A stretch of 64,000 nt of DNA, taken from the NCBI RefSeq assembly GCF_018446385.1, contig NC_056005.1, positions 40,739,461-40,803,460 on the forward strand, in the 5' to 3' direction. The notes beneath the pieces are model-generated. The model was not told the DNA's origin. It ran no database searches and saw only the letters and a list, made by a program, of their open reading frames with translations. Both the position numbers and the translations under genes were made by a program. Below, in pieces: positions 1 to 12,609 of this stretch (positions are counted from its first letter, which is position 1; every line of letters starts with the position of its first letter). Source of the stretch: Zingiber officinale (lineage: Eukaryota; Streptophyta; Magnoliopsida; Zingiberales; Zingiberaceae).

Positions 1-3000
1 AGTTGATTGAGGAATCAACTTAGGATTTAATTGTATTAAACCTAAGTATAATTATAAAAACTCCTCATCCCTAATTTTCTTACCCGACATCTTCCTCCTC
101 TCCACTGCCGCCTCTCCCTCTCCCTCCCGCGCCGCCTCCTCCATCTCCTTCTCTTCCACACGATCGACGCCGACACCCCTCTCATCGCCGACACTGATCC
201 GTCCTCTTCGGTCACGAGCGAGAAGGGGTCCCTCTGCAAGTTTCCTCGCGTCGTCGCAGACGCCGCAAGACCCAATTTTGGCCTTCCCTCTGCTCTAGCT
301 TGGATCCGCCGACTTCATCCTTCCTGCTCCCTCTCGCGAGTTCCCGAGCCACAGTTGCCGGTCTCTCCTCATCATGCGAGAGCCACAGTCGCCGACACCC
401 CTCTTCCCAGCGTCGGTCGTCTTCTCTTCTTCTCCCCCGAGCTGCACGGCGCCGACACTTCCTCCCCTCAGCCCGAGCAGCGGCGATTTCCTTTTCCCGG
501 AGCTCTCTGCGTGAAGCCAAGTCACCGCCGCTCGCCACCCATCGCCATCGCCGGTGAAGCCCCACAGCAGCGGCCGACCCCACAACTTCAAGGTTGGCCA
601 ATCATAGTGCCCTAACCATAGTCGTTCCGTTCTCTAGCTTCGATTATCAAGCTAAGTTTCCTTTCGAACAGTTGAGCGTCAACAGAAGCGCTGGTTTTGG
701 GTAAGAAATGTTTGGTTTCAATTTGATTTCATCTTGCAATTTTGAGATATTGAGGTAGTTTGTTAGCTTAACATATGATTTGAAGGTTAGGTCTTGACTT
801 AGTGCTGATTTGGAGTGTTGTTTGGGAAGACATCAGCTACCTTGCTGCCACCTTGGAGGTAAACATCTAAACCTAGTGGATAGATCGAGTGATTGGTCTT
901 TGATCCTCACGTGATGTGGATTTAGGGTTATTGTCTTGGAGGATCGGGGATTTCGTTTAGTTTCAGCCACAACACCATCGATAACTAGTAGCTGGCTCCA
1001 TTAGTGACTAGTTCGAGTTGTGCCACATCGATCGCTGAAGAAGAAGAGGTATTGGTTTGGTACTTAGAGTTGATTTAAGATTTAATGTGTGCATCATGGA
1101 ATTAGATCTAATGCTCAATTGTGTTGGGGTGGATTTGGTTTCATGATGGGTAAACTTAGTGGCAATGGATTGTTACATATATCCATTAAGGAGTTGATAA
1201 TGTTGGGTTAAGTATAATTCAATCAAGGAAATAATTGTGTTGATTGAGGATTATTAGATTTGTTGGATGATATGATTAAACCTAAACTAATCAATTGGAT
1301 GGATTAAACTAGGGTTGACATTGGGTTGGATCTTATTTGGTCTATAAAGGAGATAATTGAGGTTAATCATTTCGATTAGGGTTTCCCTTAATTAGGTTGG
1401 GTTTTGGGGTTTAGCTAGTGTTTGCATTTGTGATTAGCTAAATCGTACATCTTGTGATTTGCAGGACTTTGATTCGAGATGAACGTCACGATGTGGGATT
1501 GTTTGGCATGATGGACAGTTAAAGACGAGTACTTCTTGCTTTGTTTCTTTTAGTACTTTGAGCTTTGTGCATGAACTATTTTGGATAAGAAACTGATTTT
1601 TTTTATCTTAACTCCACTCTTATTTTTTTGCGCTTGATACTTCCACTCAAACCTTTGAGTTATTCATTTCTATATCCATACAATCTCTTACTGTCGTCTT
1701 TGATATTTAGCAGATACTAGATACCATGTTTACATGTTTTGATTGTTGTTTATTTATGTTCTATATTGAACATGCTGGCTTCATGTAGCATACTTGATTC
1801 TTGTTTATATATATATATATATATATATGATGACTGTTGTATTGTGCGCATCATATCATTGCATACATGTTAATGACAAATTCTCTCTTGCGGTCGAGAG
1901 AGTCGTTGACTAGGGCCGCATCCTCGACCACTCGACAGAGTGGTAGCTGGAGTTGATGCCGCTTGTCCTGTCGTGCCACACTCAGCCACTCATGGATAGT
2001 GGTAGTTGGAGTTGTGAGCAGCAGGGACCCCCTTCGCTGTGTAGCTAGTTAGCTACTCAACACTTGTCCATCCGGTCGCTCGAGAGAGTGGCGGCCTTTG
2101 GGTGATACAGTTGTCATCGATCCGCCCTCTCGACCATACAGGGGTCGTTGTACAGAGAGGTGGGTGGGGTGACCATCCGTGCATACACTGTTATTATACT
2201 TGCTTTGGCTGTTGTTGTTTACATATGTTGTTATTGCTTACTTACTGTTGTTGTTCACATATGCTGATATGCTTACTTATGTTGAGATATGTCCACGTTG
2301 TAGGTGTTTAGCCCTTGGATTACTTATTGGAAGTTTGTATATACCTTGCTTATTATTTCTGTAGTTATGAGCAGTACTGTAGCATATTAGTACCATTCTG
2401 ACCTTCTATACCTAGTCTAGGATATGGTTTCAGGTATGAGCATTTATTATGGTTCCATTTTAGTATCTGCTATCTTTTCCTTTTATGAGACTGTATACTG
2501 TTGGCACTCTCTATTTATATATTATGTTCATGCACTATCTTTCCTATACCCACTGAGTTTCAATACTCACCACCTCGCAAATTGGTTTTCTTTCGCCAAA
2601 TAACAGGTAGATGATTGAGAAGATGCTTGAAGAGTCCCGGCTGCTAGTCCCATGTCACACTCAAGGATAGTCTTCTTTTTGGTTTTGTTACTGATTAGGT
2701 GGTATGTTGATTTTGCGTATTTTATTTTCCAATAAGTCGATGTGGATTTTGGAGTCAAATCTGGTGGTTGCAGGTATTTTTGTTAGTGCCGTTGTTGGTC
2801 TCACATTCGTATTATTTTATGTTTTCCGCTGTGCATGTTTCCAACTTGGTGAGCTGTTATTAACTACGTGGTTATTTTCACTTTGTCCAGCCGGGTAGGC
2901 TGAGTATATTAACTGCGTGGTTGTGCTTATATCTAACCGTGTGAGTTGTTGTATTATGTTATATGTTTGTGTGTATGTATTTATTGCTTTATATTGTCAC

Positions 3001-3059
3001 CGATATAGAGGAGATGTTGTCGAATTTTTGTCTAACAGGGACTCCTCTGGGGCGTGACA
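1..3059 (+). mobile_element. Long LTR, Tekay/Del-like (copy 1), left end outside window
   Basis: This is one of three copies of the same repeat; the others are at 47254-50151 and 62067-64000 on the minus strand. The shared layout is an AT-rich start with a TATA box, a GC-rich purine/pyrimidine-biased leader (about 100-600), a T-rich middle with an (AT)n run near 1806-1828, a block of short repeats around 1890-2170, and an end reading GGGGCGTGACA. The CA terminus at 3059 joins Athila LTR sequence directly. No gag or pol follows, so it looks like a solo LTR or LTR-only fragment. Assignment to Tekay/Del rests on length (about 2.9 kb in copy 2) and terminus style, and is inference. Small ORFs in the GC-rich part are not credible genes. 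Confidence 0.55.
46..60 (+). promoter_or_regulatory. Putative LTR TATA box
   Basis: A TATAATTATAAAAA-like stretch lies just upstream of the switch from AT-rich to GC-rich leader. Copy 2 has TATATATATTTATATAAG at the equivalent place (about 49920-49937, minus strand). Conservation of position across copies supports a Pol II promoter in the LTR. Confidence 0.4.
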
Positions 3060-4413
3060 ACACCAATATAAGGGAGTTCATCTGATTGCATTAGGAATTT
3101 GGGACCAGAGGACTTCGTCCTCCTTGGAGAGGGTTTCCCCCTCTAGGGGAAACCCTTCATCAGCTCCCGCAATCCATCCACATCTGATGCAAGGGAACCA
3201 CTCCAAAGACACCATGAATCTTCTCCCTAAGCATATCTCTATCTTTAATCTTTGTTTTGATATGTATGAATATTTTTATTAGTGTTTTTGGTTTGTAATT
3301 TCCTTACAATAGAATAGTTCTAGTGATTCTAGGATGTAGGGAGTATCCCTTTTAATATGTGAATATTTTTTTATTTAATCTATATGTTTGCATGTTTCTT
3401 GTTTGATAAAATGTGTATTTATTTATGGTCCGAATCTACCGTATTAACACGATTTCGATACCAAAAGTATGAGATTTGTATTCCATGAGGATTTAGGGAA
3501 GAACTGAAAGGAGAACCTGACCCTCCGACCAATAAAAAATTGAGAAACAGAGAGTCAGATACGAAAGTGCACATTACAACAAAAATACTAAAAGACAACA
3601 TTTAAAAACTATTGTGAAAGACAAAAAAAAATCATTGTAAATTAACACATTGAGAAAGATGTGGCACTCAAAGACAACGCTTAAAAATCATTGTCTTTTC
3701 ACTTGAAACACAATGATTTTTTACCGTTGTGTTTCAAGGGAAAAGACAACAATTATTTCCTTAAAATGACAATGATTTTTCACCGTTGTATTTCAAATAA
3801 AAAGACAATGATTTTTAACCATTGTCTTTGAACACCCTTATCTTTCTCAACGCGTCAATTTATAACAAATTTTTTTTTGGATCTTTCATAACGAATTTTA
3901 ACCGTTTTGTTTTAAGTGCAAATACAACAAGTTATAACTGTTGTCTTTGAACACCCTATCTTTCTCATCGCGTCGATTATCATGATTTTTTGGATCTTAA
4001 ACAATAATTTTTAATTGTTATCGTTTGTATTAAAAATTATCATTTTAACCATTGTATTTTTAACCATCGTCATTTCTCAACACACACTGAAGAACAATAA
4101 ACCATTGACTATACAATAATTTAACAGTTTGTGTTTTTAATATACATCATTCAACAATATCAAAAATTATAGAAAATATATATACAAGTTATAAGTACCA
4201 ACTCATATTATCCTATTTTAAATGATCACTCCTTATAAATATATACTATAATTGTGACTACATTATTAGTTGTTTGATTAAGGTACTTACAAATCCCTTG
4301 GCCCATCGATTTTTGGTGAACTCTTGGCCGATGACCTTGAACTGACAGTAAGCGGATACGAAGATCTCCACAATGGAACCTCATCTACTATGGCTGCTAC
4401 ACCCCCATCTTTA

Positions 4414-5788
4414 GGATGAGTTTGGTTCAAGTTATCATGTATAACATTCGTTATGTGATTACCAGGTAATCACATAACCAAGGTTATGGGTGAATAAAAC
4501 ATAATCTTAACCTTGTTTGGTTCAACTAGGTAATGGTATAATTAACTTGACATTTACTATATTACCCCTGATTTAATTATATGATTATTATTATTATTAT
4601 TATTATTTTGTTTTGCCATCTGTATATGCATTTATTATCAATGTTATACATTTAGATTAATTAGATTTCGTTCAAAATCTTTTATTTTCTTAATATTAAG
4701 CATTTATATAAAATCTAAGATAATAAGGAAAAATATTAACTCTCATTATGATATTATATCACTCAAAATAAAATCCGAAAATATATTTAAAAAAAATTAG
4801 GTACCGGCTGCCTCCGGCGCCGCCTTGGTCGGCAGAGAAGGGGAGCATGTAGTGGAAAAGCGGCCAGATGTTGACCTTGCAGAAGCCTTGGTAGAACCGG
4901 TCATGGAGATCCGACGGCAGGAACGCATGCACACACTTGAACCGCTCAAGCAGCGTCTGCGCGACGTCTTCCTGCTCGTGCGCCTCCACATCGACCCTCA
5001 GCGAGCCGACATAGAGCACCTCCATGTCCTCTGGCAGCCCGCCCGTCCTTGAGCTGGAGTAGCAGCAAGTCATCATCCCACCCCGAAGGACCACCCGCGT
5101 CCATCCGGCCGCCGCCGGGTGCACACCGGCAACTGGTTCGCCACGATGATGATCCGCTCCTGCGCAGGCGACAATTGCATGTCCGACGCCACGCTGCTGG
5201 CCCACTGCTCCTCCTCCTGCAGGTCTTCCAGCGTCCCTGGAACCGTCATCACCCGCGGCATCCGCCGCGCTGCCCGCTCCCCGCCCATCCCCAACGCCGC
5301 GAAGTTCCCCGACACCAAATCCAGAAGGTTCGCATACGATCTCGACATCATCTTTCCTAAAGAACAAAACACCCCAAATCAAAATCAACTTCGCACTCGC
5401 CCGATCGAATAAACAGGAATCCTTACCAGGAACCAATGCAAGGATAGAAACCAATCAGCTAAGCGTACAATCCGTCTAAGATATGAATCGGAGACGAAGA
5501 AGGAAAAGAAGATCAAGAAGGAAACGACGCTCCCGATCACAGCTGTGGCAGCGTCGAGACAAGCAAGGTTTTGTGATTCGAAAGGTAATTTTGGAAAAAA
5601 ATATTGATAACCTAGGAATCGTAGAAAACCTAAGATTTTTAAGGTTTTGTGATTCCTGATTTTATTCCCTAATTGCTGATGTGGCGGGAATGTTGTATCA
5701 CCAGGAATCACCAATTACTTAAACCAAATAACGTTATCATTGATAACCAACTAAGGTTATCAGCGATAAATCCGAACCAAACACGCCC
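4414..5788. mobile_element. PIF/Harbinger-like non-autonomous element
   Basis: The left end reads GGATGAGTTTGGTTC and the reverse complement of the right end reads GGGCGTGTTTGGTTC. Both fit the PIF/Harbinger/Tourist terminus, and the similarity continues into TTATC...ATAAC. Flanking triplets are TTA (4411-4413) and TTG (5789-5791), consistent with a 3-bp target duplication with one change. Removing the element plus one triplet rejoins the GLR reading frame exactly (...HEPKDGGV...). That is strong independent support for both boundaries. There is no transposase; the cargo is a trehalose-phosphate synthase gene piece. Confidence 0.8.
4822..5351 (-). pseudogene. Class II trehalose-6-phosphate synthase (TPS), 5' gene fragment
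   Basis: From the ATG pair at 5351 the minus strand encodes MMSRSYANLLDLVSGNF, then MPRVMTVPGTLEDL, RIIIVANQLPV and RRPDGRGWSF. This is the N terminus of plant class II TPS proteins. It continues in other frames with GLPEDMEVLYVGSLRVDVE, LLERFKCVHAFLP and WPLFHYMLPFSAD, then stops near 4822. Frames are broken near 5078 (one-base shift) and near 5040 (a four-base GGGC/CGGG-type duplication). Only the start of the glucosyltransferase domain is present; the phosphatase-like domain is absent. Immediately upstream a TTTAG acceptor and, near 5430, a GTAAGG donor suggest a retained 5'-UTR intron, so capture was of genomic DNA. High GC suggests a monocot donor gene. Confidence 0.88.
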
Positions 5789-5817
5789 TTGGGTTCATGC
5801 TTAAGAGCCTTAACCTA

Positions 5818-7213
<1,396 letters not shown>

Positions 7214-9217
7214 CATTTGGACAAGGCATCTCATATCCCCATTTGAAACCAAATTATGTGGCTTCATTCCTCGCTTGTTGGACCAAGGATCTTGCATCAG
7301 CTACAAAAGAAGTGATAAAAGACTAAAAGTTAATCATAGTGAATATATATATCAATATGCATTTTAATATTCAGCGCAAAAAATATGGTTTAAACTACAC
7401 ATCTACACATGTGATGAACGAACTAGTTGCAAAAAGAAGGCTCACTAAACCAAAAGAGTTATGAATAACCAAAACACTTGTAGCTTACAACACTTAACCA
7501 AAGAGTTATGAATACCTAAATTTTCTATTCATCAGGTATGTGGTCTTGTATGCATTCCATCCACTGTCAACATACTTCATAAATTTCCATATGTTATTTT
7601 CAATTGTCATGACTGCCGAACTTATTTTGAACTCAAGCATCTTCTTGGCTGTAGTTAACACTCATACCCCCATTTTGAACTTATTTTGAACTTATTTTGA
7701 CAAAGTAGTAAATATGAATTAAGAAAGTTGACTTGAACAAATTTAAATGCTACAGCATAAAGGTTACTCAAACAAAAATGGTTAATCTTAAATAACTTGA
7801 ATACTCTTTTGCACTACAATGGTAACTTATCATATATTCATATCTACAACGTATGGTTTATCCACAAAATAATGCCTTAACATTTGTGACCATAAAGTAG
7901 GTAAACAATTGTCAATATGAACACTAAACATCTTTTTTAAAGCAAAAGGAAGACATCTGGATCAAATGTCAAAACCTTAATCTTAGTCTATAGCTCCACA
8001 TTTGCTAAAAAGGCCAATATCACTAATCTTTTGCAGCACAATAAATTTACATGACTTACAATTCAACAAGGAAACAACAATATACCTTGACTATTTCCCA
8101 CAAAGATTGTTTCTTCTCGTGCTTGTCATTCTCTATGTTAACAGTTTCAAGGCCCTTCATATATTCATACGAGATTATACAATTTTAGTGCATCTAGTAT
8201 ACAAGGAAAAATTATAATAAATATTCATAACATTTTCCTAATAAAGCTTACATATTCACAATATTCTTCCAAGTCTCATCACGATTGCGTTGACTGAGAG
8301 GATCCAAAAAGTGTCCTAAAGATCCTGATTGAGTTTGCCAAAAGTACATCTCATCTCTATCATGAACAAATGATAATTCCATAATTTCTCACTTGGCTCT
8401 AGTATGGACAAAGCCAAAAATAATCATATTAATGAAGAAACTGTGAAGTAAAGCATATCCATAGTTCCAATATGCAAAAGCTTATTTATCTAGAAGCTGC
8501 AATAAACCTCTCCTTGCATAAAGTCATTGTTTGGTTTACACTCAAAAAGCAAAACATGAACTAGATTTTGATGCTAAAAGGTGCCTAGCAGTCTGATAGA
8601 GAAGCTACAGTGAATTGGAAAAAAACAACAAAGGTTTGAAATTAAACGGAAGGCAGAAGCCTGTTGATCGTATAAGTTAAACAATAGCAAGGAGAGGCAT
8701 TGGAGAGATCTGAAAAAGAAAGAAACTGAAACAACCATAAAGATGGCATCTTTCTTAGAGACAAGCGAAAATTGACAAAGATCATCTGTTACCTCAGTCT
8801 GAAAAGATGCTAGGCCGGATCAAACAATTCCTCAACAGATATCGGCGCTGACGACCAACACAGGAAAGGATCGCAGAGTATTGGAGAAATCCCTAAGGTA
8901 GAAGGAAAGAAAAGGGAGAGATATTGCAGACGAGTAGAGACAGGAAATGAGAAGGAGATCCATGAAGCCACAACGACAGGATGAGACTTTATCACTGAGT
9001 CAGATTGCCGCACCGACTTCATTTCTCGATTGGTCTGAGGCGATGGAAGCAAGAAGCACCATCCAACGAGGTAATCGATGGGATCATAGCGGCGCATCGA
9101 GGAAGGCGCCCTCCAATCACCGAAGGCACGGTCAATGCCTTCGGCGGGAACCCAATAATCCTTTAGATCGAGATCAAAAAAGCCATTTTCTGATATTCTC
9201 CGATCTAAATTAGCCAT
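7214..9217 (-). pseudogene. Unrecognised multi-exon gene fragment in the CACTA-like element
   Basis: Four minus-strand stretches look like exons bounded by plausible splice sites. 9217-9068 starts with ATG (MANLDRRISENGFFDLDLKD...) and ends before a GT. 8388-8252 encodes ...LSFVHDRDEMYFWQTQSGS... and ends before GTAAGC. 7648-7516 follows a CTACAG acceptor (...MLEFKISSAVMTIENNIWKF...) and ends before GTATTC. 7300-7214 follows a TTTTGTAG acceptor (LMQDPWSNKRGMKPHNLVSN...) and ends before GTATAA. I do not recognise the protein. They could be one captured gene, several, or chance open frames; the first two are the most convincing. They lie upstream of the GLR piece in the same orientation, so a fused transcript is conceivable. 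Confidence 0.4.
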
Positions 9218-9950
9218 TCTGACGGCAAGACAAAAAGGCAAAAGATCGAAACGAAACCAATGGGCCAGCGGAAACCTCTCGCGTGGGGAAAACACTACAT
9301 ATCCGTTGGTTTATAAAGATGCAATGAAATCTCTTCCAACTCTGACCAAAATAGATAGGAACATGGCAAGGAGAGAGTCTATTAACCTTCTACTAGAGGA
9401 AGACTGATTTTGAAAGCATCACTCACCAAGAAATAGGTTGATAGAGAATTGGTGAAACAAAAGTCTGATTCCCCCAAACATGCTTCCTAGAGAGAGAATA
9501 AGATCTCTTCCTAGAGAGAGAACCATGAAGATTAAACGGAGAAGACGAAGCTAGAAGGAGCAAGCTAGGTGAGAGCAGAGTTGTACACTTTTGGGATCGC
9601 ATAGGAGTTGATTTTTCGGTTTCGGGTGTATGCTTCTTACGTTTAAAATTTTTCATTTTTGTATGATTACTAGTGAAAGTCGCATGCATATCCTAATTTT
9701 TTATGTGAGTTTTAAAACGGAAAAATATAATAGTTTATACTTTTATTTATAACCGTTTATAACCACCGTCTTGTTATTATTATAATAATAATAATAATTT
9801 ATGTATCATTATTTTAAGCATTGTGTAAATATTATCATTGATAAATATTCATTGGATCATTGTTCCAACTGGATAAAAAAATATTTAAAAATAATAGTTT
9901 TGAAAAGTCATTGTAAAATACGTTGTTGATTAAAAAAATTGCCTTCAAAT
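9218..9950. other. Right part of the CACTA-like element, no gene
   Basis: Sequence upstream of the ATG at 9217, then AT-rich DNA with an (AAT)n-like run at about 9774-9800 and scattered CCGT/ATTGT motifs resembling the left subterminal repeats. A short-repeat block (AGAGAGAATAAGATCTCTTC) sits near 9490-9520. No coding signal is supported. Confidence 0.35.
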
Positions 9951-11162
9951 TCGATCACTAGTTACGATCCTTTCGAAAGTAGACAATGATTCACTGTCAC
10001 GCAGTAGGAAATGTGGTTAATTAGAGATTGAGAGATCTTGTTACAAGGTCCCCTTAGGTTTCGATCACTAATTACGATCATTCCGAAAGTAGATAATGAT
10101 TAGGGTTGATACGTTATTGTAGAAGTAAAATTTCATATCGGATACCATAGGATAGTCTACTATATAAGTATTTATTGAGGATAGAAAACGAAACATAGAT
10201 TAGGTGTTTATGATCAGTTGGGTGAAACTGAAGTCCTAGAATTGCCTTTACCACTACCTCTTCCTGTGATCACTCTACTTTCGAATCTAGGTCTCTCTGT
10301 CTTTCTTCTATGATCTCTTTGCCTTATGATTTAGATCATTCTACCTTCCTTCTGTGATCACTCTCCTTCTGATCTAGATCACTCACCGATTCCTACTTTG
10401 ATCACTCTGTCTTCTCTCCGTGATCATCTTTGTCTTTTCATTGGGATTTTATTGTCTTCTCTCTATGATCTAACTGATTTCTACTATGATTTCTCTGCCT
10501 TCTTTTTGTGATTTTCTCTACATCTCTCTCTCTCTCTCTCAACTATGGTTTCTTTCCTTGCTCTAGTGATACACACAAACCCTTGATTATCTAGATAGCC
10601 TATTTTACAATTCTAACTGGTATTTGATTCATAGTCCTCGTAGAATTGATATTTTTTATTACTTGACAATATCCTTGTGCACTTATGGATTTGTCACACA
10701 TAAAATTTTTGACGCCATTACAGGGAACTGTGCCAATCAATATTAGTTGGATAATATTATGGTTAATCTAGATTTCTTTTCTTTATTCTATTTTGTTGTA
10801 TTTTCTTGTCTTTATCTAATAAAGCAAATGGATGCTCATAATTAATGGTTTAATCAATTTAATAATGTGAATTTTTCTCCTTATTGTTGTGAGAATTGTT
10901 GTGCAACATAGCATGTCATTTATGATTGTCCACTACTAGTTGACCCTGCATATAGAGTAGGTGGAGAAAAATAGGGTGTTCTCCTTGACTATAATGATTG
11001 GCTGTAACAACAATTATATTGTGAGGTGTGTGAAACAACAAGACATACAACCGATAATTGCAGTAGGTCTCGTAACTTACAAATCAAGTTTGAAAATTTT
11101 ATTACAACTTAAAATAAAGCAATGACGTCAAGAAGATAGCATTTGAAGAAAAAGATTTAGTT

Positions 11163-11465
11163 GTGTATACTGATATTGTTAGTACTCCTATTATTGATGT
11201 TAATCTTGATATATTCTATCCTACCTATGATGATGTTGTGGATGGAAGTGTAGGGACTTGTGTAGTGGAGACCAAGCCCCAAGAATCACCTCTTTTAGTC
11301 ACTCACCCACCGAAGCTAGAACCAAGTCTAACCACACATGAAACCATGTTTGATGATTTACTCACTTTGATAATTAATATAAGTAAAATTTCATTTGATA
11401 TATCTGAAGCCATTAATCAATATTTTCTCGAGCATATTTATGGTAGGTCATATTTTTCACAGTAA
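11163..11465 (+). pseudogene. Athila-family internal ORF remnant
   Basis: A 100-residue open frame whose middle (DVNLDIFYPTYDDV, then VGTCVVETKPQES) resembles the remnant in element B at about 42550-42860 (IGSYVVEIKSQES). Conservation between two elements suggests a family-specific internal protein segment, not chance. It has no zinc knuckle and no recognisable domain. The function is unknown and the piece is unlikely to be expressed. Confidence 0.4.
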
Positions 11466-11851
11466 CCACATGGATGATTTCATGGGAACCATTTAAAGAT
11501 GGTCATATTCAAGGATGGTGCCCTAAGACCTGGAGCAAGCAAGTACATTTCTACTCCACGTGCAAGATTCAAGACAAATGCAAGGCTAAGAATCCTTAAC
11601 AAGAGGATTATGAAATATCTCACTCCTCCAAGGATGAGATTTAGATGAACTTCATAAGGGGTTGAGCTTATGATCGTAAACAAACGCTTCTTGGGAGACA
11701 ATCTAAGTTTCTTATTTTTCTTTATATTTTTCTCTTGTTTCATAGTTTTAACCCTAATCCCCTACTTGATTTTTCTTGTTTGATTTTCTTTTTAGGATTC
11801 AAAGTTGAGAAAGAATGTGAATACTATATAGAGGGGTGTCTTCAACATATG

Positions 11852-12609
11852 TGATCCGGCAGTAAGAATGGGGGACCCCATTTAGCAGTCAACGCCGCGA
11901 GGAGGGCCAAAGGCCTTGGCCGAGCGGATAAGGAGGGCGACGACCAGCTGAAGCTTCCGAGCGGAAGCAATACACCCCGCCGGAGTCGGGGTTCCGACGC
12001 TCATGATGAACAGTAGGAAAGGCCGAGCAGAGGGCCTGCTCGGCCGAAGGAATAAAACATCAACGCTGCGAACAGTCCAGAGAGCACATGACCAGGAAGC
12101 TCCCGCGCGGATTAGAACACCCGATCGGCCGGACGCGAGGAAACTGCCGACCGGTCGGACGATCGACGGGGAGTAAGAAAAGGCAAGGATAGAAACATCT
12201 TCTGACAGCAAATGATATGCAGGATCTTAGGACATGCGCTCACTGTCCCATCAAAGACGTGCTCACTGTCCCATCAAAGACGTGCTCGTACTGTAGCAGT
12301 AAGGAGTCAGGCAAGCTCCTCTGACAAGCCCATACTGGGTATGGGTTGAGGACACGTGTGTGTGCCTCGGTATATGTACATCAGCCTCCTCAGAAGTCTA
12401 TATAAGGCCTCCACTTCTTCAACCGGAGGTACGCGAGTCTTCATCCGGCAACCACTTTCATCTATTCCTTCGCCTGACTTGAGCGTCGGAGGGCCGTCGC
12501 CGGGACACCCCTCCCGGCTCGGTTTTGTTGCAGGTTCGCCGTAGCACTCGAGGATCCAGCAGGGAGCGCCACGTCCCCAGCGTTCGTTGACCCCGGTTCT
12601 GACAGATCA
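11852..12609 (+). repeat. Element D 5' LTR
   Basis: 758 bp, TG...CA termini, with the TATA motif CTATATAAGG at 12398-12407 (also in the 3' LTR at 17682-17691). The half downstream of the TATA box is almost identical to the 3' LTR. The upstream half differs by many small insertions or deletions. Confidence 0.9.

Noticed and set aside
212..615. Overlapping 85-130-codon frames on both strands in GC-rich DNA
   Set aside because: Arg/Ser/Pro-rich shadow frames in the transcribed leader of a repeat; the frames are not conserved in copy 2.
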